Below are positions 7,886 to 16,280 of a stretch of DNA of 64,000 nucleotides, in pieces. Origin of the DNA: Vreelandella alkaliphila. Its GTDB lineage: Bacteria > Pseudomonadota > Gammaproteobacteria > Pseudomonadales > Halomonadaceae. The translations under genes and the position numbers were made by a program. The notes below the pieces were generated by a model, which was not told the origin of the DNA, did no database searches, and saw nothing but the letters and a program-made list of their open reading frames with translations. Position 1 is the first letter of the stretch, and the number at the start of each line of letters is the position of its first letter. The stretch covers positions 1 to 64,000 of the forward strand of contig NZ_JABASV010000009.1 in NCBI RefSeq assembly GCF_016107625.1, given 5' to 3'.

Positions 7886-8689
7886 TTACGCCTTGTAAAT
7901 TTGCGACAGTTTACGCTTGCGATAGGCGGCGGGCGTTTCATAGGCGAGTGATTGAAAGGCATGAGTGAAGTGAGCTTGGTCATAGTAGCCGCATTGTAGG
8001 GCTATTTCCGCTAGGGGAAGCGCGGTTTCAAGTAGCCTATGACGGGCACGGTCTAGCCGGGCATAGGCGACTAATTGGCCTGGCGTAACGCCCACCTCGC
8101 GCTTTAATTTGCGTTCCAGGGTGCGCCTAGTCACCCCTAGTGTGGCGCCTAACTCTTGAGGGGGAAGCTGTAGTTTTCCAATCGCTTGAACAATCGTGGG
8201 GGTACGGCTATTGACCAGCGGCTGGCTCTTCAGTCGGTGTAACAACCATGTTTCTAACAGGCGTAAACCCTGTTGTGCATCCAGGTGGTAGAGGTGCTCT
8301 ACCACGTGCATTAACCCTTGTAACCCCGGTGTTTCAAGTTCGTTATCTAAGCGCTGCGGTTTATCTGCGAATGCTTCGGGTAGCAAGCCTAACAGGCAGT
8401 GAACGCCTGCTGCTTTAAAGCGAATCCCCAGGCATGGAGTGTGGGCGTCGAGTGTTTCTATTAACGTGCGCCTGTTAAAACAGAGCGTGATGATGGGGTG
8501 AGAGCTATCAAGCTTGATACTGAGACTAGCGCCGGCATCGGGATAGAATTTTTCGGTTCTGGGTTCAGTAACATCCCCTGAGCCACCCATTGACCAAAGG
8601 CACTGTACCCACGGGGCTAATCGCTGATCAGGTAGGCGATGCCAAAAATTGAGATAATTAGCGTTGCTTGGCAAGATAAGATCGGTCAT
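7886..8689 (-). CDS. AraC-family transcriptional regulator
   Basis: A 267-residue regulator. The N-terminal domain (about 1-150, NFWHRLPDQRLAPWVQCLWSMGG, DAGASLSIKL) is of the type found in a large AraC subfamily with a beta-barrel sensor region. The C-terminal double HTH (about 175-260) includes LGATLGVTRRTLERKLKREVGVTPGQLVAYARLDRARHRL and CGYYDQAHFTHAFQSLAYETPAAYRK. The ligand is unknown. It lies between a GlxA-type gene and the AhpD-like gene on the same strand; the latter is the best candidate target. Confidence 0.88.
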   Translation of the reverse strand: MTDLILPSNANYLNFWHRLPDQRLAPWVQCLWSMGGSGDVTEPRTEKFYPDAGASLSIKLDSSHPIITLCFNRRTLIETLDAHTPCLGIRFKAAGVHCLLGLLPEAFADKPQRLDNELETPGLQGLMHVVEHLYHLDAQQGLRLLETWLLHRLKSQPLVNSRTPTIVQAIGKLQLPPQELGATLGVTRRTLERKLKREVGVTPGQLVAYARLDRARHRLLETALPLAEIALQCGYYDQAHFTHAFQSLAYETPAAYRKRKLSQIYKA

Positions 8690-8734
8690 GGGGGCAACCA
8701 GCGATATGTTTTCCTAATGGTAGCTCGTATTGTC

Positions 8735-9760
8735 TCAATCCAGCAGCTTTTGAGAACTGGCCCGGCGCCATACACTTGGTGATACTTTCTCGTGGCGAGC
8801 CCAGATGCGCCTTAGTTGCCGTTCATCACCGAATCCGGACGCTTCGGCGATGCGTGCTAGCGTCCATGGCGTCTCGGTCATTAATGTTTTAGCGCGTTGC
8901 AAGCGCAACCCCATAATGTATTCACCCACCAGCATGCCGGTGAGGCTTTTGAACCGACGTCGAAAATGGCGCTCACTCATGGCTGCTTGAGTCGCTAATG
9001 TTTCAATACGCCAGGTTTGCGAGGGGGCGGCACATATTGCATCTTGAACGCGATGCAGCCGTTCATCCACATGATTGCGGCCCTCAAGCCAGGCTCCCAA
9101 CTGGGGTTCCTGTCCACTGCGGCGAAGATATAGCACCATCTCTCGCGCCACCGCTAGCGCTAATGAATGACCGCAAGCGCGGGTAAGCCAGTAGAGCATG
9201 GTATCTATACCGGTTGAAATCCCAGCGCTGGTTAAATAGCGGCCATCTTCAATAAAAATACAATCGCTTTGCACCTTGGCCTTTGGCGCTTTGGTCTGTA
9301 ACTGCTCGATTAATGTGTGATGCGTGGTGCAGCGTCGCCCCTCCAGCAAGCCTGCGTCAGCTAGTAACAGCGTTCCGGAGCAAACCGTCATCAGCGTTTC
9401 CGCATAGCATGCGTTTGCCTTAAGCCAACTAACACACTCTTGCTGAGCCAATGGCTCAACGCTATTGCGATACTGTCCTGGAATTAACAGTAGCTGTTGA
9501 GGGAGCAGCTGTTCGGGTAACGGGTCAATGCCACTAAGCGTCAGCGGTCCTAACCACGGCATAGCGGTCTTTGGGCCGACATAGCAAACCTCAACATCGA
9601 TTGAAAGCCGGTCGGCACACTGCAAGACTTGAAGAGGCCCGACCAAGTCAAGGGGCACTTGGCCAGGCATCATCAATACCGCAATCCGCAGGGTGTTGGC
9701 TCTTTGGGAGAGCGGTTGACTGTTTTGTTGCTCTTCACTCACGCGTGTTTTGCCACTCAT
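8735..9760 (-). CDS. GlxA-type regulator (DJ-1/PfpI domain plus AraC HTH)
   Basis: A 341-residue fusion of a DJ-1/PfpI amidotransferase-like domain (about 25-200; nucleophile-elbow VCSGTLLLADAGLL with a cysteine, and TTHHTLIEQL) and an AraC-type double HTH (about 235-335; AAMSERHFRRRFKSLTGMLVGEYIMGLRLQRAKTLM, ASGFGDERQLRRIWARH). Such proteins often control small-molecule catabolism, as ArgR or GbdR do in pseudomonads. Its 5' end overlaps the isochorismatase-like gene by 26 bases, so the two are translated together and the regulator may respond to that enzyme's substrate. No strong ribosome site is visible at the chosen ATG. Confidence 0.88.
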   Translation of the reverse strand: MSGKTRVSEEQQNSQPLSQRANTLRIAVLMMPGQVPLDLVGPLQVLQCADRLSIDVEVCYVGPKTAMPWLGPLTLSGIDPLPEQLLPQQLLLIPGQYRNSVEPLAQQECVSWLKANACYAETLMTVCSGTLLLADAGLLEGRRCTTHHTLIEQLQTKAPKAKVQSDCIFIEDGRYLTSAGISTGIDTMLYWLTRACGHSLALAVAREMVLYLRRSGQEPQLGAWLEGRNHVDERLHRVQDAICAAPSQTWRIETLATQAAMSERHFRRRFKSLTGMLVGEYIMGLRLQRAKTLMTETPWTLARIAEASGFGDERQLRRIWARHEKVSPSVWRRASSQKLLD

Positions 9761-10301
9761 TGATCAAGTCTTGTGTGCTGATAATACGCGCAAAACGGTC
9801 TTCAAGTACCAGTTCAGTACGTGCCTTAATATCATCGGCTGACCATGTAATGCCGTTACGCGTCATAGGAAACGTTAGCGTTGCATCGCTGACAAAATCA
9901 ACGCTGAAGCCTAAATCTGACGCTACCCGGGTGGTTGTCTCGCAGCATTGTTCTGTGCGAATACCGCTAATCGCAAGTTGCGTAATGTCGCGTTCGCGTA
10001 ACCAATTTTCAAGCTCAGTATCGCTGAATGCATTATGAACACGCTTATGGAAGGTCACCGCCGCTTCATCGTCAAAACCATCAAGCGGGCGAATTAAGCC
10101 ATTAGCGGGGTCAAAAGCGCCTTGGCTACCGGGTGCTTCATGAAAAATGCGCACAACAGGTATGTTATTTGCCTGCGCCGCGTCTAACACTGCTCGTTGC
10201 TTGGGGCGCCATGCTTGCGCCAGAGATTCTACCCAATAATCGCGGGCGGGGAAGGAGGCTTGAACGTCAATTAATAGCAGAGCGGTTTTAGACTGGGTCA
10301 T
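9735..10301 (-). CDS. isochorismatase-family cysteine hydrolase
   Basis: A protein of about 188 residues with the cysteine-hydrolase fold: TALLLIDVQASF (catalytic Asp), a central FHKRVHNAF (catalytic Lys) and the nucleophile in GIRTEQCCETTTRVASDLGF. This matches the Asp-Lys-Cys triad of nicotinamidase and isochorismatase relatives, but the substrate is open. An upstream ATG at 10313 is possible; the one at 10301 starts MTQSKTALLLIDV as relatives do. The last 26 bases overlap the GlxA-type gene. Confidence 0.87.
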   Translation of the reverse strand: MTQSKTALLLIDVQASFPARDYWVESLAQAWRPKQRAVLDAAQANNIPVVRIFHEAPGSQGAFDPANGLIRPLDGFDDEAAVTFHKRVHNAFSDTELENWLRERDITQLAISGIRTEQCCETTTRVASDLGFSVDFVSDATLTFPMTRNGITWSADDIKARTELVLEDRFARIISTQDLINEWQNTRE

Positions 10302-10642
10302 GGCTAATCTCATCGTGTTGAAGTGAGGCTACAGATTAGCTATTCCCATTTCAGCCAACGATACCTTGCGCGGTCTAAAAGCGGTCAATTTCGGCCAAGT
10401 ATTGGCTGATGGCGGGAAGTGTCGGCAAGAAGCGAAAAGCCACCTTGCCGATATCGAAAGCTGTAAAATGATCACCCGGTGGTGCGCTATCAAAGGCTAT
10501 AATAGCGTGATTATGGTGGAATACCGCTACCGTGACTTTTATCTATCGGGCTGGCTTTTACAGTTTTTATCGAAAATACCTAGATAAGTCGGCTTGTTGG
10601 TTGATTTTGTTGTTTGTTTTAATGAAAGGAAGGTGGTTGGTA
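10302..10642. other. intergenic region between divergent genes
   Basis: About 340 bases without a supported gene. A TATAAT at 10498-10503 could be the -10 box for the TPR gene, but no good -35 sits 16-18 bases before it. Short plus-strand ORFs here (from 10366 and the extension from 10532) have no family features. Confidence 0.4.
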
Positions 10643-11065
10643 ATGATTAACACCAAAATATATAAAGCGGTTTATGAACTAGCTGAGCGGCTAATGAAAG
10701 CTGCGGCTAAAGATGACAGAGAGGCGTTTGATCCGCTCTATGCCGAGTTGCAGGCGATTTGCACCGATAACGAAAACACCGATAAAGACCACCCAGAGCA
10801 GTGGGAAACCTTGGCTGACTTTACCGAAGAGTTAGAGGATGCGCTGCCGATTTACCAAAAGGCGCTTGAGAAAGCCATTGCCAAGAACTCGAAAGACCAT
10901 ATGGCCTCTATCGGTTTTTCCATGGCAACGTTGCAAGTACAGTTAGGTCAAACGGATGACGCCATCGAAAGATTGCAACATGCGAAAGCCAGCGCCGATG
11001 GCATTGAAGATGACGAGCTGAAAGCAGAAATCGATCAGCTGCTTGAAACGCTAACGACCAACTAG
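10643..11065 (+). CDS. tetratricopeptide-like protein
   Basis: A 140-residue acidic helical protein. The helical pair LEDALPIYQKALEKAIAKNSKDHMASIGFSMATLQVQLGQTDDAIERLQHAKA (about residues 65-120) has the spacing of a TPR repeat. No catalytic motif or signal peptide is present, so it is probably a cytoplasmic adaptor. The ATG at 10643 is used because GGAAGGTGG precedes it; a longer reading from 10532 adds an unrelated hydrophobic stretch. The next gene, yehS, begins 10 bases later with its ribosome site overlapping this stop codon, so the two are probably co-translated. Confidence 0.72.
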   Translation: MINTKIYKAVYELAERLMKAAAKDDREAFDPLYAELQAICTDNENTDKDHPEQWETLADFTEELEDALPIYQKALEKAIAKNSKDHMASIGFSMATLQVQLGQTDDAIERLQHAKASADGIEDDELKAEIDQLLETLTTN

Positions 11066-11075
11066 GAAGCCTATT

Positions 11076-11561
11076 TTGACGAATAATGATATTTTTCGCC
11101 GCATCCGCTACACCTTTGATTTAAAAGACAGCACCATCGTGGATATCTTCTCACTGGCTGACGTCAGTGTGAGTCAAGCGCAGGTCACTGCTTGGCTGAA
11201 AAAAGACGAAGATGACGCTTTTGTCACGATGAAAAATAGAGAGCTGGCGGCGTTTCTGAATGGGTTTATCAGCTTTAAACGTGGCAAGCGTGAAGGCCCG
11301 CAGCCGGTGCCTGAAGCACAACTAAACAATAATATGGTGTTCCAGAAGCTGCGCATTGCACTGAATTTAAAAGCAGACGATATCTTGGCAGTGTTTGAAC
11401 AGGTGGGCTTACCGCTGAGCCAGCATGAACTTAGCGCCTTTTTCCGTAAGCCAAGCCATAAAAATTACCGTGAGTGTAAAGATCAAATGCTGCGTAATTT
11501 CTTACTCGGTATTCAGCGCCAGCTACGGCCTGGTTCGGCCGATGCAGACGCAACACCTTAA
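11076..11561 (+). CDS. yehS: YehS-like DUF1456 protein, TTG start
   Basis: A 161-residue protein of two DUF1456 repeats, one at about residues 3-68 (NDIFRRIRYTFDLKDSTIVDIFSL...KNRELAAFLNGFI) and one at about 84-152 (NMVFQKLRIALNLKADDILAVFEQ...KDQMLRNFLLGI). This two-repeat layout is that of E. coli YehS, whose function is unknown. The start is TTG, supported by AGGAAG six bases upstream that overlaps the stop codon of the TPR gene. The link with the TPR-like gene suggests a shared but undefined role. Confidence 0.88.
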   Translation: MTNNDIFRRIRYTFDLKDSTIVDIFSLADVSVSQAQVTAWLKKDEDDAFVTMKNRELAAFLNGFISFKRGKREGPQPVPEAQLNNNMVFQKLRIALNLKADDILAVFEQVGLPLSQHELSAFFRKPSHKNYRECKDQMLRNFLLGIQRQLRPGSADADATP

Positions 11562-11640
11562 GCCCTGGGCTTCTGCGCACTATCTGCTGTGAGGTAAAAG
11601 CAAGAGGGGCAACCTTGGCAGCCTCTCTGCTTTACCGATG

Positions 11641-12396
11641 CTAACGCTTCACGCAGACGAAAAGCGCATTGCCTGAAAGGTTATTCCAGGGGGTAATAGT
11701 CTGGTAGTTGTGCTCAAATACATGCACCTCAAAATAAGGCGCCAGTAGGGCGGTTAATTCCGTAAAGCTGACCGCTACCATCGGATGTTCGTCGTTCCAG
11801 ACCTGCGTGGCGCCTGCGCTGGTTTTTTCAATACTCAGCCTAAGCGATTGCTTTTCGCCGTGCCCGCCGTAGTGCCAACCCGAGCGGAACGTGAAGACAT
11901 TGTCATCTTGTCTGGCACTGTGTTTAACGCATAAGTCGTTATTGATTTTGTTTTTATCGACCACGTTAAAATAGAAAACGCCGCCCTGTGTTAGTGCGCG
12001 ATGGGCGCTGGAAATACACCCTTTTAGCTTTTCAATCCCATCGTTGTAGTGGATCGAGTACAAAAAGCAGGTGATCAAATCGAGGGGTTCGCTGGCTTCG
12101 AACGCACTCATATCTTGCCGTGAAAAAAGCGCTTCTGGGCAACGCTTGGCGGCGATATCCAGCATGGGTTGGTTAATATCAAGACCACTGCTGAGATAAC
12201 CAAAATCAATAAAATGGCGGACATGAGGGCCCGTGCCACAGGCTAAATCAAGGTGCACATGCCCGCCGTTGCCGAAAATCTGATGGAGTCGACGAATGGC
12301 GTTGCTTTGCGCTTGATAGTCGATATCGACGCACATCAAATCGTAGTAGCCAGATAGATCGGTATAGAGTGCGTTGGCGGACAGATTGGCGGACAT
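11641..12396 (-). CDS. class I SAM-dependent methyltransferase
   Basis: A 251-residue methyltransferase. Motif I is VHLDLACGTGPHVRHFIDFG (about 46-65), followed by GLDINQPMLDIAAKRCP (motif II) and SEPLDLITCFLYSIHYN (motif IV/post). The C-terminal sheet includes YFEVHVFEHNYQTITPW. The substrate cannot be inferred; small-molecule methyltransferases share this build. It is a single gene on the minus strand, convergent with yehS. Confidence 0.83.
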   Translation of the reverse strand: MSANLSANALYTDLSGYYDLMCVDIDYQAQSNAIRRLHQIFGNGGHVHLDLACGTGPHVRHFIDFGYLSSGLDINQPMLDIAAKRCPEALFSRQDMSAFEASEPLDLITCFLYSIHYNDGIEKLKGCISSAHRALTQGGVFYFNVVDKNKINNDLCVKHSARQDDNVFTFRSGWHYGGHGEKQSLRLSIEKTSAGATQVWNDEHPMVAVSFTELTALLAPYFEVHVFEHNYQTITPWNNLSGNALFVCVKR

Positions 12397-12554
12397 AGTA
12401 GCCTAATGGTGGGCGCTAAAATATTGGGGTGGCGCATAGTAAACGAGCGGGCAAAGTTTTAGAAGCGAGGGGAATATTGTTGTTAAAGAAATTCGGTCAT
12501 TGTCCGATAATCACTTAAGAGTAAAAAGCCAATAAGCCGCCACAAGAGTCAGCC

Positions 12555-12962
12555 ATGTCCAAATCACCTGCTCACCTTATCGCTGCGATACTGCTTAGCC
12601 TAGTCACCTATGCTCAGGCGTCTGCTAATACGGCAGAAGCAGCGGCGCTAGCGTGGTTAGAATCAATTGATAATGGTGAGGTTGAACAAGCTTGGGAGAG
12701 CTCATCGCCGCTACTAAAAACGCCGCTATCGCCTAGCATGCTTAGACGTATCATTGAGTTAGCACGCAATGAGTTTGGCGCGGTTGAATCACGTCGGAAA
12801 GTGCAAGTCTCTCACTACCAATCTATGCCGGGTGCGCCAGATGGCGACTACATGGTTTTTATCTTCCATACTCGGTTTGAAAATAAAGCGAGAGGAATAG
12901 AAACCGTAACACCTCATCTTGAAGATGGTGAGTGGCGAGTCAGTGGTTATTATGTGCAATAG
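12555..12962 (+). CDS. exported DUF4019 protein
   Basis: A 135-residue protein with a cleavable signal peptide (MSKSPAHLIAAILLSLVTYAQASA, probable cleavage after about residue 24). The DUF4019 pattern follows: AALAWLESIDNGEVEQAWESSSPLLK, a central RRKVQVSHYQSMPGAPDGDYMVFIF and the terminal EDGEWRVSGYYVQ. The family is periplasmic and has no known function. It is followed by the monooxygenase-like gene after 91 bases. Confidence 0.8.
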   Translation: MSKSPAHLIAAILLSLVTYAQASANTAEAAALAWLESIDNGEVEQAWESSSPLLKTPLSPSMLRRIIELARNEFGAVESRRKVQVSHYQSMPGAPDGDYMVFIFHTRFENKARGIETVTPHLEDGEWRVSGYYVQ

Positions 12963-13053
12963 CCCTGTGTAATAGCTCTGTGTAGTGCTTCTTTGTAATA
13001 GGTTTTTGTAAATGACTGATGCCGTAACCAATACGAATCAAGGTGGTGCTGCT

Positions 13054-13371
13054 ATGCCTAGTATTGCTAATACGCCCGAGCCGCCTTACTACGCGGTTAT
13101 TTTTACCTCACAACGCACCGAGATCGATAATGGCTATGACGCAATGGCGACAAGAATGGTTGAACTTGCAGCACAGCAGCCGGGATTCTTGGGTGTAGAG
13201 TCTGCCCGAAATGAAGTGGGAGTGACGGTGTCATACTGGGCTGATTTGGCCTCAATAAAAGCGTGGAAAGCCCACGCTGAGCATCAGGAAGCTCAGCGAC
13301 TAGGCCATCAGCAGTGGTACCAGCATTTTAAGGCGCGCATTGCCAAAGTCGAACGAGATTATGGTATTTAA
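13054..13371 (+). CDS. antibiotic biosynthesis monooxygenase (ABM) domain protein
   Basis: A protein of about 105 residues with the ABM ferredoxin-like fold: PPYYAVIFTSQRT, MATRMVELAAQQPGFLGVESARNE, VTVSYWADLASIKAWKAHAEHQEAQRLG. Members of this group are small dimeric proteins, some heme-degrading or quinone-oxidising, many unassigned. ATG at 13012 would add 14 polar residues; the ATG at 13054 has AAGGTGG seven bases upstream and is preferred. It converges on a LysE-type gene. Confidence 0.82.
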   Translation: MPSIANTPEPPYYAVIFTSQRTEIDNGYDAMATRMVELAAQQPGFLGVESARNEVGVTVSYWADLASIKAWKAHAEHQEAQRLGHQQWYQHFKARIAKVERDYGI

Positions 13372-13411
13372 ACTATCAACGCAGCCTAGGCAGGCTTTTT
13401 GCTGATTAAGT

Positions 13412-14023
13412 TTAAGAGGCTAACCTTAGGGCAAAGCCAATAATGAGTGTTCCAAATACCCAGCGTTGCAGGGTTTGCCTTTTTTGATGGCTGGCAAACC
13501 AGCGTTGCATCCGCGCTCCCAAGCAGGCATATAGCGCATCGTACACAAGCCCCACGCCCACTAGCACAGCCCCCAATAGAGTAAATTGGAGCGCAACGTC
13601 ACCCTGTTGAGTGTGAACGAATTGGGGTAATAACACCGAACAAAACAGCAGCGATTTTGGGTTCAGTAGGTTCGTTAAAAGACCCCGTCTCCAGGCTAGG
13701 TAATAGCTACCGGTGAGCGATGCTTGCGGATGGTTAGTATCGGTGCTCCGTTTGGTACGAATCAGCTGCACACCCACCCAAATCAAGTAGGCAGCACCGA
13801 GATAACGAACAGCATCAAAAAGCCACGGAGCGGCGACAAATAGGGCGGCCAGGCCCAAACCGGCTAACGCCACATGCAGCCCTCGGGCGATGGCTAACCC
13901 TAGCGCTGTGGCTAATCCATGCCCACGGCCCAGCGTACTGCTGGTATGTAGCACCAACAGCATATCTGGGCCTGGAATCAGGTAAACAATGGCTAATGCA
14001 CTAATAAAAAGACCGATTTCCAT
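13412..14023 (-). CDS. LysE/RhtB-family amino-acid exporter
   Basis: A 203-residue integral membrane protein with about six helices. The N-terminal ALAIVYLIPGPDMLLVLHTSSTLGRGHGLATALGLAIARGLHVALAGLG contains the PGPD motif of RhtB/LysE translocators, and GLLTNLLNPKSLLFCSVLLPQFV is the second conserved block. It probably exports an amino acid or derivative. It is divergent from an Lrp-type regulator with about 140 bases between them, the usual pairing for substrate-induced export. Confidence 0.88.
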   Translation of the reverse strand: MEIGLFISALAIVYLIPGPDMLLVLHTSSTLGRGHGLATALGLAIARGLHVALAGLGLAALFVAAPWLFDAVRYLGAAYLIWVGVQLIRTKRSTDTNHPQASLTGSYYLAWRRGLLTNLLNPKSLLFCSVLLPQFVHTQQGDVALQFTLLGAVLVGVGLVYDALYACLGARMQRWFASHQKRQTLQRWVFGTLIIGFALRLAS

Positions 14024-14165
14024 GGCCGCTCCCTCAAAATTGCACGTAGTGACTTCATAAAGGGCATGGTACCGTTAAACTGATGAGTGATTTCTTGCCA
14101 TTTGCGCTCATGGAACATCAGTTATTGGTATTTTGTGCTAACTAAGAGTGGAGAAATGCTTACTT

Positions 14166-14651
14166 ATGCCAAGTGGTCAGTTAGATGCTACCGACCGGCG
14201 CATTCTTGCGTTGCTACAGGGGGATGCTCGCTTAACCAATGTGGAGCTCGCAGAGAAAGTAAATTTGTCGCCGTCTCCCTGTTTACGCCGGGTGCGACGC
14301 TTGGAAGCAAGCGGCATTATTCGTGGCTATCACGCGGAGCTTGATCGTCGAAGCGTCGGGCTGGAGTTAACGGTGTTTGTGGGCATTAAGGTAGAACGCC
14401 ACCATGAAGAGCAAGCTAATGCCTTTCGAGAAGCCGTGGTTAAACTGCCGGAAGTGGTCACTGCGCATTTGGTGTCTGGTGAATCGGATTTTCTGCTACA
14501 GGTGGTAGTGCCTAGCTTGGCTGCGTACGAGGCGTTTTTAACGGGGACGTTGCTGCGCTTACCTGGAGTGAGCGATATTCGCAGCAACTTTGCTATTCAG
14601 CCGGTGAAAGAGTACGGCACATTACCGCTGGATAATAGCGATAAGGCCTAG
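14166..14651 (+). CDS. Lrp/AsnC-family transcriptional regulator
   Basis: A regulator of about 161 residues. The HTH is LDATDRRILALLQGDARLTNVELAEKVNLSPSPCLRRVRRLEASGII (about 5-50), followed by the RAM/ligand-binding domain with VKLPEVVTAHLVSGESDFLLQVVVPSLAAYEAFL. Members usually bind amino acids. Either a GTG at 14148 or the ATG at 14166 could be the start; the protein from 14166 matches relatives. The divergent LysE-type gene is its likely target. Confidence 0.88.
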   Translation: MPSGQLDATDRRILALLQGDARLTNVELAEKVNLSPSPCLRRVRRLEASGIIRGYHAELDRRSVGLELTVFVGIKVERHHEEQANAFREAVVKLPEVVTAHLVSGESDFLLQVVVPSLAAYEAFLTGTLLRLPGVSDIRSNFAIQPVKEYGTLPLDNSDKA

Positions 14652-14691
14652 TCTGGCAGTTGAGGAATGAAGAAGGCCTACGGTTTAGCGA

Positions 14692-15297
14692 TTAATGCGA
14701 TATTACTAACCCAGCCAGCGACTGTAATCCGACGACCACCACCAGAACCACCATGCCTAGCGCTAGGCTGGTTTTAAGCGCGTGACGCTTCCACATAAGT
14801 TCTACGCGGTTGCCAAAGCGGTGTACCAGCCAAGCAAGGCCGAAATAGCGAAGCCCACGGGCTAGTAGGGCAGCCAGCACAAATAACATAATCGGATAGC
14901 CGGAAAGCCCGGCGGTAATCATTGCCACCTGAAACGGGATCGGCAGTATGCCAATAGCCAAAATCGCTGCAAAACCGTACTGCTCGAAGAATGTTTGGAA
15001 CGACTGATAACTCTGCTCCATACCCATAAATTCGATAAACCATGTGCCTATGGATTGGTACAGCACCATGCCGACGGCATAGCCCACAATGGAAGCTATC
15101 AGGCAGCCAAGGGTCGTCGCGGTGGCCATTGCCCAAATGCGCTGCTGGTTAATCGCCATGAGCGGGATCAAGACCAGTTCAATGGGAATTGGCAAAATAA
15201 TGGTTTCTAAAAAAGACAGGGTGCCGAGTAACCACAGCATGTTTTTCGAGCCATTAATACGCTCAAACCACTGTTTAGTCCGTGTTGTTGAAAGCAT
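14692..15297 (-). CDS. VTT-domain (YqaA/DedA-like) membrane protein
   Basis: A 201-residue polytopic protein. The VTT/SNARE-associated pattern is visible as SFLETIILPIPIELVLIPLMA (first re-entrant segment) and YGFAAILAIGILPIPFQVAMITAGLSGYPIMLFVLAALLARGLRYFGLAWLV (second), with the characteristic P-I-P and ARGLRYF signatures of the YqaA branch. Members act in lipid carrier recycling or membrane homeostasis. It lies nine bases after the DUF1206 gene on the same strand, so the two are probably co-transcribed. Confidence 0.85.
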   Translation of the reverse strand: MLSTTRTKQWFERINGSKNMLWLLGTLSFLETIILPIPIELVLIPLMAINQQRIWAMATATTLGCLIASIVGYAVGMVLYQSIGTWFIEFMGMEQSYQSFQTFFEQYGFAAILAIGILPIPFQVAMITAGLSGYPIMLFVLAALLARGLRYFGLAWLVHRFGNRVELMWKRHALKTSLALGMVVLVVVVGLQSLAGLVISH

Positions 15298-15306
15298 CTT
15301 ATGTCT

Positions 15307-16125
15307 CTACATTTCAGTATTAATGCGACGATAGACGGCCGCTAAAAGGCTGTAGAGACCAAACGCAAAGAGTCCAAGTGCGACAAAGGCAAGCAACCAC
15401 TGACCGAAAGGTTGGCTTCGCAGCGTGCTGAACACTTCTCCCATACCACCTGCTTGATTAGGGTTAATTTGGTAGGCTGCGATGATAAAAAAGCTGCCCA
15501 CGATCACGAAGACGAGACCGCGAATCACTAAGCCGAATCGACAGATGGGGTAGGCCCATTGTTGAGTTTGTGGTGGCATCGCAAAGTGTTTATCGAATTT
15601 TGCTTTGTAGCCTTTGATTGCATGGGCAATACCAACACCCATCAAGATTAAACCAACCCCGCCAACTAACCATCGCCCGAAAGGCTGCTGCATCAGCCAG
15701 CCTGCTACGCCTTGCGAGCCGCCGCTGGAATCCCCAGAAGAGCCTGCAAATTGAAAGATGAGCGTTGCGGCAAAAAATGCCAGAAGAATATGCGTAATGG
15801 CACTCGCTAATAAACCTGCGCGAATAGTTAAGCCTTTAGCACCATTACCATGATGGTCGGCGTCTTTGACAGCTTGGATTGTGCGCCATAGAGCGTAGCC
15901 GACCAAACCGACAGCAATAAGACCTAGCATGATTTTACCAAAAGGGGCAGTTAGCACTCTTTCTAGAGCACCGCGGCTGCCTTCCGTTTGGCCGCCTTGT
16001 CCAAAGGCTGCCAGGGTGGCTAGGCCTCCCACTAATACATAAACGATGCCGCGAGAAGCGTAGCCCATTCGGGCGAAAAGGGTAATCGCATCACGATGAT
16101 CTGGGTTATTCATTCGATTGGCCAT
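15307..16125 (-). CDS. DUF1206 membrane protein
   Basis: A protein of 272 residues made of three DUF1206 repeats of two helices each: FARMGYASRGIVYVLVGGLATLAAFG (about 15-40), a second from LTIRAGLLASAITHILLAFF, and a third from ICRFGLVIRGLVFVIVGSFFII. Each repeat opens with the same aromatic-G-x2-RG/A signature. Function unknown. The ORF extends to 16167, but AGGAGG at 6 bases before the ATG at 16125 decides the start. It precedes the VTT gene by nine bases. Confidence 0.85.
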   Translation of the reverse strand: MANRMNNPDHRDAITLFARMGYASRGIVYVLVGGLATLAAFGQGGQTEGSRGALERVLTAPFGKIMLGLIAVGLVGYALWRTIQAVKDADHHGNGAKGLTIRAGLLASAITHILLAFFAATLIFQFAGSSGDSSGGSQGVAGWLMQQPFGRWLVGGVGLILMGVGIAHAIKGYKAKFDKHFAMPPQTQQWAYPICRFGLVIRGLVFVIVGSFFIIAAYQINPNQAGGMGEVFSTLRSQPFGQWLLAFVALGLFAFGLYSLLAAVYRRINTEM

Positions 16126-16280
16126 GGTGTCCTCCTGACGTTTATGGCATTGCGAATTCCTACGCAATCTGGCTTATATAGAGCTTGTCTGGCGGCCCAT
16201 ATTGTGCGTGCGTTGTGCTATTGTCTAGCGTAGGCCAAGCCATCAGGCTATTCGCTATTTTTTGATGATGCGAGCAGAAG

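Noticed and set aside
10366-10642. Plus-strand ORF at 10366 and the N-terminal extension of the TPR gene from 10532
   Set aside because: No ribosome site or family resemblance; the extension is an unrelated hydrophobic and aromatic stretch ahead of a well-placed ATG at 10643.
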